Below, piece by piece: positions 28,506 to 36,325 of a stretch of DNA of 64,000 nucleotides. Position numbers and translations under genes: made by a program. The stretch's first letter is position 1. Every line of letters starts with the position of its first letter. The DNA comes from UBA4615 sp046046245 (lineage in GTDB: Bacteria; Pseudomonadota; Gammaproteobacteria; Burkholderiales; Burkholderiaceae_E). The notes below the pieces were generated by a model. It had not been told where the DNA came from and ran no database searches. It saw nothing but the letters and a program-made list of their open reading frames with translations. Where the stretch lies: positions 1-64,000 of the forward strand of contig JBJOKE010000083.1 of NCBI GenBank assembly GCA_046046245.1, written 5' to 3'.

Positions 28506-29045
28506 ATGAAAAAGACTGTTCTGACGGTGGCGCTTGCCGGTCTGGTCGGCGGAACTGGCTGGGCCGGCGCCCATGTGTTCACCCTTGTCGCCCTCGGGGT
28601 GACCACCCCAGCGGTGTTGGCGCACGGTGGTCACGGCTCAGGAAAGGCATTTGATGCGAGCCGCGTCGAGGAAACGCCCTACGGTCGCGCAGCTGACCCG
28701 AAGAAGGCCACGCGCACGATTCGCGTCTCGATGGACGACCGCATGAAGTTCACGCCCTCGACCATTGAGGTCAGGCGGGGCGAGACGGTGCGTTTCGTGG
28801 TCCGCAATCAGGGCAAGGTCATGCACGAGATGGTGCTCGGCACGCCTGAGGAGCTCACCAAGCATGCCGAGCTGATGCGCAAGTTCCCCGACATGGAGCA
28901 CGACGACCCGAACATGGTCCACGTGAAGCCCGGTGAGACGGGGGAGCTTGCGTGGACCTTTGACAAGGCGGGCACCTTCGGCATTGCCTGCTTGATTCCG
29001 GGACACTTCGAGGCCGGCATGTCCGGCAAGGTGGTGGTCAAGTGA
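28506..29045 (+). CDS. Plastocyanin/azurin-like cupredoxin
   Basis: A 179-residue exported cupredoxin. After the signal peptide (MKKTVLTVALAGLVGG...) and a His/Gly segment (AHGGHGSG), the domain (about 70-178) has the copper ligands: His in KVMHEMVLG and the Cys-His-Met set in IACLIPGHFEAGMSG. It may carry electrons from the neighbouring oxidase or buffer copper. The stop overlaps the start of the DUF411 gene as GTGA. Confidence 0.9.
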   Translation: MKKTVLTVALAGLVGGTGWAGAHVFTLVALGVTTPAVLAHGGHGSGKAFDASRVEETPYGRAADPKKATRTIRVSMDDRMKFTPSTIEVRRGETVRFVVRNQGKVMHEMVLGTPEELTKHAELMRKFPDMEHDDPNMVHVKPGETGELAWTFDKAGTFGIACLIPGHFEAGMSGKVVVK

Positions 29046-29491
29046 ATCGACGTCGTGTGCTGTCGGTGCTCGCCGGCGCTGCACTTTCGCCCGCGCTTCC
29101 AGCGATTGCGGCGGGTCCGCAAGTCAGCGTGTTCAAGAACCCTTCTTGCGGCTGCTGCACGGAGTGGGTCGAGCACATGAAGGCAAACGGCTTCTCGGTG
29201 AGTGTGACTGAGGTCTCGGATACCTCCGGTCCTCGCAAGCTCGCTGGCGTCCCCGAGCGCTTCGGCAGCTGCCACACAGCTCGGGTGAGTGGCTACGCCC
29301 TCGAAGGGCATGTACCCGCCGCCGATGTTCATCGTCTGCTCAAGGAGCGCCCTGACGCCGTCGGCGTCGCCGTGCCCGGGATGCCCATTGGTTCTCCTGG
29401 CATGGAAGTGCCCGGGGGGCACAAGGACCGTTACGAGGTCCTGCTCATCGACCGCAAGGGCGGCACCCGTGTGTGGTCCCGCCAATCCTGA
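29042..29491 (+). CDS. DUF411 periplasmic metal-binding protein
   Basis: A 149-residue protein starting at GTG with a signal sequence (NRRRVLSVLAGAALSPALPAIA) of partly Tat-like form. The DUF411 domain is marked by FKNPSCGCCTEWVEHMKANG, with the CGCC motif, and later GSCHTARV and EGHVPAADVHRLL. DUF411 proteins are commonly linked to copper or other metal resistance. The Cys and His residues suggest a thioredoxin-like metal carrier. It is translationally coupled to the cupredoxin. Confidence 0.9.
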   Translation: MNRRRVLSVLAGAALSPALPAIAAGPQVSVFKNPSCGCCTEWVEHMKANGFSVSVTEVSDTSGPRKLAGVPERFGSCHTARVSGYALEGHVPAADVHRLLKERPDAVGVAVPGMPIGSPGMEVPGGHKDRYEVLLIDRKGGTRVWSRQS

Positions 29492-29512
29492 CTTCTACGA
29501 CTCGGAGCCAAC

Positions 29513-29863
29513 ATGAAAGACTCGCATTTCGCCCTCTGCCTCGTCATCGCGCTGACCGCTTGGGGCGCTCAGGCCCAGACGCAGGGCGCTGACCACGCTT
29601 CGCACCACGCGCCGGCCGCCGCCTCGACCGCTCAAGGCGCGGACTTCGTCCAAGGTGAGGTACGTCGCATCGACCTCGAGACGAAGAAGGTCACGCTGAG
29701 GCACGCCCCCATCCCGAACCTGCAGATGCCGGACATGACGATGGTCTTCCAAGTGCAGGACTCGGCCGTGCTCCAGCGCCTGAAGGTAGGCGACAAGGTC
29801 CGATTCAAGGCCGACAAGGTCGACGGCGCCTATACCGTCACTGCCATCGAAGCCGCTCAGTAG
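29513..29863 (+). CDS. cusF: Second CusF-like periplasmic copper-binding protein
   Basis: A 116-residue protein with a signal peptide (about residues 1-21, ending AQAQ), a short His stretch (DHASHHAP) and a CusF domain (about 46-114). Ligands in LRHAPIPNLQMPDMTMVF are His and the MxM pair. As in the copy at 3446, Met replaces the capping Trp of E. coli CusF. It lies in the forward copper run without its own RND genes, so it may deliver copper to the oxidase or to CusBA elsewhere in the island. Confidence 0.9.
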   Translation: MKDSHFALCLVIALTAWGAQAQTQGADHASHHAPAAASTAQGADFVQGEVRRIDLETKKVTLRHAPIPNLQMPDMTMVFQVQDSAVLQRLKVGDKVRFKADKVDGAYTVTAIEAAQ

Positions 29864-29918
29864 TGCGGCCTAGCCGCCCGACCGTCCCACTGGTGTTCAA
29901 CTCGTGAAGGAGACAGCG

Positions 29919-30233
29919 ATGAAGACACGCAGTCTGATGCTGGTTCCGGTTGCAGCGCTCACCTTCTTGGCTGGCTGCTCAACGCAGCAAGGTCAAGGTT
30001 CTGGCGGGTCGATGATGGGTGGCTCGGGCGGTGGCATGGCCATGGGAGGCGGAAATTCGGCGCAGATGTGCGAGATGTACCGGCAGATGATGGCTGGCAA
30101 GTCGCCCGCGGAGCAGCAGTCGGCAATGGAGGCACACATGAGGTCCATGCACGGAAGCAATGTCACGCCCGAGCAGGCGCGCATGCACCGCGAGATGATG
30201 GAGAAGAACTGCGCGGGTATGTCCACGCGTTGA
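29919..30233 (+). CDS. Met-rich small lipoprotein
   Basis: A 104-residue protein with a lipobox (LTFLAGCSTQ, Cys about 20). The mature start is Gly/Met-rich (GGSMMGGSGGGMAMGGG), followed by a helix rich in Met, His and Glu (MCEMYRQMMAGKSPAEQQ) and a final Cys (KNCAGM). Methionine clusters bind Cu(I)/Ag(I) in the oxidising periplasm. The start at 29919 follows AAGGAGA. No named family is recognised; a metal sponge role is inferred from composition and neighbours. Confidence 0.82.
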   Translation: MKTRSLMLVPVAALTFLAGCSTQQGQGSGGSMMGGSGGGMAMGGGNSAQMCEMYRQMMAGKSPAEQQSAMEAHMRSMHGSNVTPEQARMHREMMEKNCAGMSTR

Positions 30234-30318
30234 GGGTCATGGGGCGCCCCGCTGCCCGGACCCAAGCGGCGGGGCGCCTGCGCGAAGCGACGTGTTGGGT
30301 CCTTGGGAGGACACCAAC

Positions 30319-30597
30319 ATGGCTGATAGCTCAGGTACGAATCTCGGGCACTCAGTTGCTCGAAGACTGCCCTGGAGAGGGGCCACAATCATGGTCGCAG
30401 CGGTGATTGCCTTCTACTTGCTCAGGGAGCATTGGAACCACATCGCCGGAAACGCAGCCTATCTGCTGCTGCTTGCCTGTCCGTTGATGCACCTGTTCGG
30501 GCACGGACATGGTCATGGTCAAGGGCATGGCCATCATCGCCAAGGCGGCGATAGCGGACAGTCGAACTCGGCGAGCGGCCGGGAAGGCTCGTTCTAA
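30319..30597 (+). CDS. DUF2933 small membrane protein
   Basis: A 92-residue protein with a strong GGGAGG ribosome site before ATG 30319. Two hydrophobic stretches (ATIMVAAVIAFYLLREHW and NAAYLLLLACPLMHLFGH) are followed by a His/Gly tail (GHGHGHGQGHGHH). The EHWNH plus LLLLACPLMHLF combination is the DUF2933 signature, common in copper and silver resistance loci. The function is unknown; the tail may bind metal at the membrane face. Confidence 0.88.
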   Translation: MADSSGTNLGHSVARRLPWRGATIMVAAVIAFYLLREHWNHIAGNAAYLLLLACPLMHLFGHGHGHGQGHGHHRQGGDSGQSNSASGREGSF

Positions 30598-30603
30598 AGC
30601 CCG

Positions 30604-31449
30604 TCAACGTCCGAGGAGCGCGGCGATGCTGTCCCACCGCTCCTCGACGGCCCGCTCGCCTGCGGCGATGAGCGCATCGTGATGGCCCGCTTTGTCGACC
30701 CATCGGTGAACGTCGAGACGAATTGCGACGTCGGCGTCCTTTACCTGTTCATCGATGAGGCGGTTCACGAGGATATGGACGGTATGCAGCGGCGTGCCGG
30801 CAAGGCCTGGGGCGGGCTCCTCGCCGGGACGGTAGGCGACGTCGACCGCGATGACCCGACGCGCACCGAGCTCGCGCGCAGCACGGACGGGAATCGGCTC
30901 CGACAGCGCGCCATCGACCAGCCATCGACCGTCGAGGCGCACCGGCGAGTACAGCACTGGCAGACTGCTCGATGCTTGCACCGCCGGGCCCGCCGGCCCC
31001 TGCGACAGCAGCACGCGCTGCCCGGTGGCAAAGTCGGTCGCCACGGCGGCGAACCGGGTCGGCCAGCGTTCGATGGGCACGCCGTGCGTCTCTCTCGCGA
31101 CGAGCGTACCGACGGCGTCGTTTCGCAGCAGCCCTCGGTCAAGCGCGAGCGACTGGTTCGTCCACCAGCCCAACCCCATCGTCGCCCGATGGACTTGCTC
31201 CCAGGACAGCCCGTACGCCCACATCGCACCCGCGATGGCGCCTGCGCTGGTGCCGGTCACGACGCCAGGTCGAACGCCTCGGGCTTCGAGCGCCTTCAGC
31301 ACGCCAAGGTGGGCGTACCCGTGCAGCGAGCCGCTGCCGAGCGCGAGCCCTACATTCGGCTGAGTGACTTGTGCGCTGGACACACTTGCAGACGCGACCG
31401 CCGCACCGATAGCCGTATGCAGGAATTGCCGTCTTCTCGTCAGTGACAC
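30604..31449 (-). CDS. Patatin-like phospholipase with a Tat-like signal
   Basis: A protein of about 281 residues from GTG 31449. It starts VSLTRRRQFLHTAIGAAVAS, a twin-arginine-like signal. The patatin motifs are visible: the oxyanion loop LALGSGSLHGYAHLGV, the nucleophile elbow GTSAGAIAG, and the catalytic Asp in VDGALSEPIPV, so it should hydrolyse lipid acyl esters. A TTG at 31509 would add 20 residues upstream of the signal. It ends 6 nt from the convergent DUF2933 gene. Its link to metal resistance is unclear; it may be island cargo. Confidence 0.85.
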   Translation of the reverse strand: MSLTRRRQFLHTAIGAAVASASVSSAQVTQPNVGLALGSGSLHGYAHLGVLKALEARGVRPGVVTGTSAGAIAGAMWAYGLSWEQVHRATMGLGWWTNQSLALDRGLLRNDAVGTLVARETHGVPIERWPTRFAAVATDFATGQRVLLSQGPAGPAVQASSSLPVLYSPVRLDGRWLVDGALSEPIPVRAARELGARRVIAVDVAYRPGEEPAPGLAGTPLHTVHILVNRLIDEQVKDADVAIRLDVHRWVDKAGHHDALIAAGERAVEERWDSIAALLGR

Positions 31450-31471
31450 GAGTCCCAATGAGGGGTCAGCC

Positions 31472-31921
31472 GTGAACGTCACCGCGAAACGCTCCTGGTC
31501 CGTGGCCAATGCGGCGTTGTTGTTGGGCGGGATATGGCTACTCGGACTAGGACTCTACTTCATCGTGCTGCGCCCACCGCTGCTGCCGGAAGACGAACGC
31601 TTTATTGGGAAGTCCCTGCAGGACGCTTCCGCGGTTCTCCCCGGGCTGGCGCCTTGGCTTGGGCACGTGTTCGACGTGCTGGGTGGGTTCGCGGCGGGCT
31701 TGGGCGGCCTGGTCGTATGGCTTGCCACGTCTGAATCGCCGAATCAGACTCGTCTGGGGGCCGCAGTGGCTGGCTTCGCGGTGTGCGCGTGGATGGCTGC
31801 AACGAACTTCGCGATTCAGTCGGACTTCAGATGGGTGCTCTTGGCCGCACTTACTCCGTGGCTGATTGCGCTCTGGGCGCTGCTCCTAGAACACCCGAGC
31901 AACATAAGGGGAAGCACGTGA
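31472..31921 (+). CDS. Small multi-pass membrane protein
   Basis: A 149-residue protein from GTG 31472 (GAGGGG about 7 nt upstream), with four likely membrane helices (around ANAALLLGGIWLLGLGLYF, HVFDVLGGFAAGLGGLVVWL, AAVAGFAVCAWMAAT and VLLAALTPWLIALWALLL). No metal motifs or known family are recognised. It is divergent from the patatin and overlaps the next membrane-protein gene by GTGA, so the two are probably made together. An in-frame upstream extension to 31364 would overlap the patatin gene and is disfavoured. Confidence 0.75.
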   Translation: MNVTAKRSWSVANAALLLGGIWLLGLGLYFIVLRPPLLPEDERFIGKSLQDASAVLPGLAPWLGHVFDVLGGFAAGLGGLVVWLATSESPNQTRLGAAVAGFAVCAWMAATNFAIQSDFRWVLLAALTPWLIALWALLLEHPSNIRGST

Positions 31922-32226
31922 CCGACGTAGTCGCAAAGAGCAAGCGCCTGGCAAGCATCAAGCAGGCGGAAGTACTGTCGGTGCTGGGCGCCGGCGTGCT
32001 TGGCGCCGGGTTGGCGCTGCTCGCGCCAGATGCGTTCGGGCCGTACGTCTACTGGCTCATCGGAATCGGCATTGCCGTACACGGACTCGGGATGAGCGCT
32101 AAGCACCGCTTAGAAGTGGCTCAACGAGAGCAGCTGCGATGGGAGAGGGTACTGTTCGCGGTTTGCTGGGTGGTTTTGGCGGCGTTAATCATCGTTGCTG
32201 TAATTCGCGCGCTCGGCTATCGGTAA
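31918..32226 (+). CDS. Small membrane protein
   Basis: A 102-residue protein starting at GTG within the GTGA overlap with the previous gene. A basic N-terminus (KSKRLASIKQAEV) is followed by helices at about 19-35 and 41-57, a charged segment (KHRLEVAQREQLRWERV), and a third helix near the C-terminus (LFAVCWVVLAALIIVAVI). No family is recognised. It is presumably the partner of the membrane protein before it. Confidence 0.72.
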   Translation: MTDVVAKSKRLASIKQAEVLSVLGAGVLGAGLALLAPDAFGPYVYWLIGIGIAVHGLGMSAKHRLEVAQREQLRWERVLFAVCWVVLAALIIVAVIRALGYR

Positions 32227-32477
32227 AGCGAGCCTCGGACTCCTGCCCCCCGCGACGCCGGGTGCGACCGCTACGATTCCCGGTCCGCGGGACCAAGAAG
32301 CGCCGTAAGTTATTGCTTCCGGACCGAAATAGTTACTCGCCCATCAACTCCTGTGGCTGCAGTCGAGCCCGCCAGTAAGGCGCACAGTCGGCCTTGGCGA
32401 CGCGGCTGAATCATGGAGCGGCGGGGACGTCGCACGTGGGAGCGAAGCGTTAAACGAAGGCGCCCTCGATGCCCATC
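32227..32477. other. Intergenic stretch with no gene seen
   Basis: This stretch has only short open frames without convincing starts or protein-like composition. It holds several lower-GC patches and reads like eroded sequence near the island edge. No tRNA, promoter or terminator could be supported. Confidence 0.5.
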
Positions 32478-32762
32478 TCATCGACTCCATGGCATCCGTT
32501 TCTTCGACACGAGGACCGCGTTCGGGATGGCATCCCGAACTCGGGCTGCTCGAGGCGCAGAATGCGCCTCAAGCCAATGCCTTGCCGCTTCAACATGCGC
32601 TGGCGTGATGCCGGGCACCCAGTCGACGAGTTGTGCCCAAGTCATGCCGGCGTCCAAGCTTGCGACGACCGCGTCAATGTTCACCCGCGTGCCTGCGAAG
32701 CACGGCATGCCGCCCTGAATATCCGGGTCGCAGTCAACGAAAGGAGGGGTCTGGTTGAGCAT
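32478..32762 (-). CDS. DUF433 (antitoxin-like) protein
   Basis: A 94-residue protein with the DUF433 core: CDPDIQGGMPCFAGTRVNID and then LVDWVPGITPAHVEAARHWL, a small winged-helix-like fold often paired with a PIN-like DUF5615 toxin. The expected partner would lie just downstream on the reverse strand, but after the stop there is only a frame of about 8 codons. The antitoxin-like gene is therefore orphaned, probably by decay at the island edge. A dozen or so C-terminal residues (VSKKRMPWSR) may be aberrant. Confidence 0.75.
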   Translation of the reverse strand: MLNQTPPFVDCDPDIQGGMPCFAGTRVNIDAVVASLDAGMTWAQLVDWVPGITPAHVEAARHWLEAHSAPRAARVRDAIPNAVLVSKKRMPWSR

Positions 32763-32839
32763 GTCATCAACGTCCTGGAACGAGTTGCGATTCGAGAATC
32801 AGCCATATCGGTCTCGAAGGCTATGACCTTTCCGGCCGA

Positions 32840-33171
32840 CTACCGCGCGGGACCTACGGGCCCGGCCATGCGCGCGCCCGGTCGGCCCGCTAGTGTGACA
32901 ACTCGTCCGTCGAGAACCACCGACGCAGCGCCGAATGGCCCCGGTTCCGTCCCATCGCGAATCACTAGGGCCCTGTATCCGTTCGGCAGAACACTGCCGT
33001 CAAACCAGTTAATGGCTTGCGTGGTCTCCTTGGTCAATCGAATTTCCCGCGGCCCAAACTGGTCAATGAAATGGGAGTCCGTTTGGCAGTGCTTTGCGGT
33101 TTTCACAAAGTGAAATCGAAGCTCTACGGGAGGTTTAACCCCAAGTAGTAAATTGAAGTTGGTAGGGAAAA
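32840..33171 (-). CDS. Unknown protein, cut at the island boundary
   Basis: The reverse frame reads protein-like from the junction at 33171 (FPTNFNLLLGVKPPVELRFH) through FVKTAKHCQTDSHFIDQFGP to a TAG at 32840, about 110 codons. The only in-frame start inside is GTG 33106, but the upstream codons look equally coding (TTA, CTA and AAT codons, unlike the GC-rich host). It is therefore probably the 3' part of a longer island gene whose 5' end was lost at the junction. No family is recognised; the last 15 residues are Gly/Pro/Arg-rich. Confidence 0.55.
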
Positions 33172-33456
33172 TGCCGCGCCTGCAACCAGCGCAAGGGCAA
33201 CCGCACGCCCGAGTCCGCCGGCATGCCGCTGCTCTACGTGCCCTACGTGCCCAACCGGCACGAGGCCTTCATCCTCGCGAACCGCCGGATCCTGTCCGAC
33301 CAGATGACCTTCCTGCTGGCCGGCGTGCCGCGTCACTCGCGGCTGTGGGCCGTCGGCGACGACGGCGTGTCAGCGGTGGAGGCGGCGGCAGGCTCGGCGC
33401 GGCCGCGCAGGCGTTCGCCGCACGCGTCGGCGGGCAGGAGTCGCGAGAACAGGTAG
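33172..33456 (+). pseudogene. 3' fragment of a host HNH endonuclease gene
   Basis: The frame starts abruptly inside the HNH zinc-finger part: CRACNQRKGNRTPESAGMPL, then YVPYVPNRHEAFILANRRIL and FLLAGVPRHSRLW. This is the C-terminal end of a common Burkholderiales HNH protein. The residues before CRAC are missing, and the preceding bases belong to the lower-GC island. The native stop is probably lost, since the frame runs on to TAG 33454 through Ala/Arg-rich sequence. ATG 33223 lies inside the fragment and is not a real start. It marks the right-hand boundary of the island. Confidence 0.75.
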
Positions 33457-33530
33457 CCCTGCATCGGCCGCTGCAGCCGAGCTCGACCAGCGCATCGCGC
33501 TGGGGCTCGGTCCGGGTCGGCCGTCACCGT
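33333..33530 (-). pseudogene. Frameshifted C-terminal remnant of an EAL-domain protein
   Basis: On the reverse strand, EPQRDALVELGC is followed in another frame by MQGYLFSRLLPADACGERLR, the typical end of an EAL c-di-GMP phosphodiesterase (normally LGCDRMQGYLFSRPLPA). About 2 extra bases between the two parts break the frame (around 33470). Upstream, sequence equivalent to the AEGVE region is scrambled, and the mnhG/mrpG stop lies only 9 nt away. It overlaps the HNH fragment's run-off on the other strand. It is clearly a non-functional relic. Confidence 0.65.
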
Positions 33531-33538
33531 GTTCCCGG

Positions 33539-33958
33539 TCAGCCCGCGGCGCCCCCTGAGGTCGGCGACCCGTCCGCGTCGGGCCCGGTGCCGTCCGGGC
33601 GGGCGCCGTCCGGCGCTGCCGGGTCGCCCCCGGGCTCCGGCGGTCGCCGCAGCGGCTCGCGCGCCAGCGCCGACTTCACCAGCAGGTGGGCGGCGATCGG
33701 CGCGGTCAGGAACACGAAGACGGTGATCAGCAGCTCGTGGATCACCGGTCGCTGGCCGGTCCAGCCGAAGAACACCATCGAGGCGAGCAGCACGCCGCCC
33801 ACGCCGAGCGTGCTCGCCTTCGTCGGCGCGTGCAGGCGCAGGTAGAAGTCGCGCAGCCGCACCAGCCCGATCGCGCCCACCAGCGCGAACCCGCCGCCCG
33901 CGATCATCAGCAGGCTCGCGATCAGCTCGATCAGCAGCGGCAGTTCGTCGTTCGCCAT
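33539..33958 (-). CDS. mrpG: Mrp-type Na+(K+)/H+ antiporter subunit G
   Basis: A 139-residue membrane protein, MANDELPLLIELIASLLMIA, with three helices and the subunit-G hallmark GAIGLVRLRDFYLRLHAPTKASTLGVGG. The C-terminal 30 residues form a Pro/Gly/Asp-rich tail that is longer than usual. It is the last gene of the six-gene antiporter operon. The frame is open far upstream, but the ATG at 33958 starts the conserved part, 11 nt after subunit F. Confidence 0.92.
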   Translation of the reverse strand: MANDELPLLIELIASLLMIAGGGFALVGAIGLVRLRDFYLRLHAPTKASTLGVGGVLLASMVFFGWTGQRPVIHELLITVFVFLTAPIAAHLLVKSALAREPLRRPPEPGGDPAAPDGARPDGTGPDADGSPTSGGAAG

Positions 33959-33969
33959 CGCGTCGCCCT

Positions 33970-34245
33970 TCAGTCGTGGTCGATCACGTCGCCGCGTGCG
34001 ACGAAGCGGGCGGTGACGACGGTGCCGACGAAGCCGAGCAGCGCGATCACCAGCGCCGCCTCGAAGTAGACCTGCGTACGGAAGCGGATGCCGAGCAGGA
34101 TCACCACCGCCAGCGCGTTCACGTAGAGCGTGTCGAGGGCGAGCACGCGGTCGAGCACGTCGGGTCCGACGAGCAGTCGCCAGCACGACAGCAGCATCGC
34201 GACGGCGAACAGCGCGAGCGCCAGGGTCAGCGCGTGGTCGATCAT
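33970..34245 (-). CDS. mrpF: Mrp-type antiporter subunit F
   Basis: A 91-residue protein with three helices. GPDVLDRVLALDTLYVNALA is the conserved subunit-F segment and RTQVYFEAALVIALLGFVGT the last helix. The start at 34245 overlaps the stop of subunit E as ATGA. It is a required small subunit of the Mrp/Pha/Sha complex that exchanges Na+ or K+ for protons. Confidence 0.92.
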   Translation of the reverse strand: MIDHALTLALALFAVAMLLSCWRLLVGPDVLDRVLALDTLYVNALAVVILLGIRFRTQVYFEAALVIALLGFVGTVVTARFVARGDVIDHD

Positions 34246-34775
34246 TCGAACAGCTCCCGGATCGGCGCCTCGTAGCGGGTCTTGACCTCGTCGACCAGCG
34301 CCTGCGGATCGTCGATGTCCAGGCCGTGCACGAGCAGGTGGCGGTGGTCGTCGGACAGCTCGCACGACAGCGTGCCCGGCGTCATCGTGACGATGCCGGC
34401 GAGCAGCGAGATCGAGCGCGGGCGGCGCACGTCGAGCGGCACCCAGACGAAGCGCGGCGTCAGCGCCGAGGCGGGGCCGAGGATCCGCCGGCCGACCTGC
34501 AGGTTCGCGACGACGATGTCCCTCAGCACGACGGCCGCGAGCCGCGCGGCGATCCGCGGCCGGGCGAGCAGGCCGCGCTCGCCCGGCGCGCGTGCGAAGC
34601 GCGGCGATCCGCCCGGCAGCCGCGAGAGCGCCACCGCCAGCACGAGGCCCAGCAGCAGGTGGCCGGGTGCCACCGTCTGGTTCAGCAGCAGCCAGGTCAC
34701 CCAGAGCCACAGCGTGGTCCAGGGACGCGGCAGCAGCCGCCGCACGAGGCCGTCGCGAGGCGCGGGCGCGCTCAT
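34242..34775 (-). CDS. mrpE: Mrp-type antiporter subunit E
   Basis: A 177-residue subunit E. It has two helices near the N-terminus (TLWLWVTWLLLNQTVAPGHL and LGLVLAVALSRLPGG), then the cytoplasmic part with VVANLQVGRRILGP, FVWVPLDVRR, TMTPGTLSCELSDDHRHLLV and the closing HGLDIDDP. Both ends overlap the neighbouring subunit genes by ATGA, showing tight coupling. The real start is the ATG at 34775. Confidence 0.92.
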   Translation of the reverse strand: MSAPAPRDGLVRRLLPRPWTTLWLWVTWLLLNQTVAPGHLLLGLVLAVALSRLPGGSPRFARAPGERGLLARPRIAARLAAVVLRDIVVANLQVGRRILGPASALTPRFVWVPLDVRRPRSISLLAGIVTMTPGTLSCELSDDHRHLLVHGLDIDDPQALVDEVKTRYEAPIRELFE

Positions 34776-36325
34776 CGGAACGCCTCCGGCCGCGGCTGGT
34801 GCGGGCCCGCGCGCGGCACCGTGCGCAGCACCTGGTCGACCGCGGCCGCGGGCGCGAGCAGGTCGCGCGCGGCGGCGTCCGCGTAGCGCTGCAGCGGCGC
34901 GGCCCAGACCGTGATCGCGACCACGCCGGCGAGCGCGACGAGCGCGGGCACGAACGCCGCGGCGCGCGGCACCGGCGCGCCGGCGACGGGCGGCGCGTCG
35001 GACTTCCAGAACAGCACGCTGCCTGCGCGCGCCAGCGCGATCATCGCGAGCAGGCTGCCGCCGAGCACCACCGTCCACAGCGCCGCGACCGACGCGCCGG
35101 GCGACCCCGATGCGGGCAGCATCGCGGCCAGCAGCATCGCCTTGCCGACGAAGCCGCCGAGCGGCGGCAGCCCGGCGACCGCCACCGCGGTCGCGAAGAA
35201 GAGCAGGCCGGTGGCCGCCGGATGCAGCGGCAGCGGGCCCACCTGCAGCCGGTCGGCCGCCTCGCCGCGACCGCGCGCGACGAGGTCGGCGACCAGATAC
35301 AGCGCCGCGGCCGACAGCGTCGTGTGCGGCAGGTAGAAGAGGGCGGCCGACAGCGTGCCGGCGTTCGCGAGACCCACGCCGATCAGCAGGAAGCCGGCCG
35401 AACCGATGAGCAGCATCGACGCGAGCCGTCGCAGGTCGGTGCCCGCCAGCGCGCCCAGCATCGCGAGCGCGTAGCCCGCGGCGCCGACCGCCGCCAGCCA
35501 CGGGAAGGCCGCGTTCGCGAGCGGGCCCGCGTCGGCCCCGAAGACCAGCGTGAAGGTCCGCACGATCGCGTAGACGCCGACCTTGGTCATCACCGCGAAC
35601 AGCGCCGCCACCGGCGGGCTCGCCGCGGAGTAGGTGCCCGGCAGCCACAGGTAGAGCGGCAACGCCGCCGCCTTCAGCGCGAAGACCGTCAGCAGCAGCC
35701 AGCCGCCGATCAGGGCGAGCGTCGCGTCGCCGCCCTCCAGCGCGGGCACGCGTGCCGACAGGTCGGCGAGGTTCAGCGTGCCGGTCACGCCGTAGAGCAG
35801 GCTCGTGCCGACCAGGAAGAGCGCGGAGCCCAGCAGGTTCAGCGCGACGTAGCGCAGCCCCGCCGCGATCCGTGCCGCACCGTCGCCGTGGACCAGCAGC
35901 CCGTAGGAGGCGATCAGCAGCACCTCGAAGAACACGAAGAGGTTGAACAGGTCGCCGGTGAGGAACGCGCCGTTGAGCCCCATCAGCTGCACCTGCAGCA
36001 GCGGATGGAAGTGCTCGCCGCGGCCGTCCCAGCGACCGTGGGCGGCGGCGAGCGCCACGACGGCGAGCAGCGCGGTCAGCGCGACCATCATCGCCGAGAG
36101 GCGGTCGCAGACCAGCGCGATGCCCCAGGGTGCGGCCCAGTTGCCGAGCAGGTAGACGCCGCGCCACCCGTCCGACGCGAGCGCGACCAGCCAGGCCGCG
36201 CAGCCGAGCTGCAGCAGCACCGACAGCCAGGCGAGCGCGCGCTGCGCGCCGAGCCGCCGGTCGAGCAGCATCAGTGCCGCGGCGAGCGCGGGCAGCACGA
36301 TCGGGACGACCGGCGCGTGGTTCAT
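34772..36325 (-). CDS. mrpD: Mrp-type antiporter subunit D
   Basis: A 517-residue, roughly 14-helix proton-translocating subunit related to complex I ND2/ND4/ND5. The conserved channel regions include ALKAAALPLYLWLPGTYSAA (Lys and the PxYxWLP loop) and VAALFAVMTKVGVYAIVRTF (Lys in a membrane helix). It starts MNHAPVVPIVLPALAAALML and overlaps subunits C and E by 4 nt. It acts with MrpA as one of the two large pump modules. Confidence 0.93.
   Translation of the reverse strand: MNHAPVVPIVLPALAAALMLLDRRLGAQRALAWLSVLLQLGCAAWLVALASDGWRGVYLLGNWAAPWGIALVCDRLSAMMVALTALLAVVALAAAHGRWDGRGEHFHPLLQVQLMGLNGAFLTGDLFNLFVFFEVLLIASYGLLVHGDGAARIAAGLRYVALNLLGSALFLVGTSLLYGVTGTLNLADLSARVPALEGGDATLALIGGWLLLTVFALKAAALPLYLWLPGTYSAASPPVAALFAVMTKVGVYAIVRTFTLVFGADAGPLANAAFPWLAAVGAAGYALAMLGALAGTDLRRLASMLLIGSAGFLLIGVGLANAGTLSAALFYLPHTTLSAAALYLVADLVARGRGEAADRLQVGPLPLHPAATGLLFFATAVAVAGLPPLGGFVGKAMLLAAMLPASGSPGASVAALWTVVLGGSLLAMIALARAGSVLFWKSDAPPVAGAPVPRAAAFVPALVALAGVVAITVWAAPLQRYADAAARDLLAPAAAVDQVLRTVPRAGPHQPRPEAFR

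Noticed and set aside
32440..32460. GTTAAAC core resembling an integron attC end
   Set aside because: No matching partner core or attC-like fold could be found nearby, and there is no integron integrase.
33100..33220. A tRNA gene as the island attachment site
   Set aside because: No cloverleaf-like sequence was seen at the right boundary; the junction lies in an HNH coding sequence.
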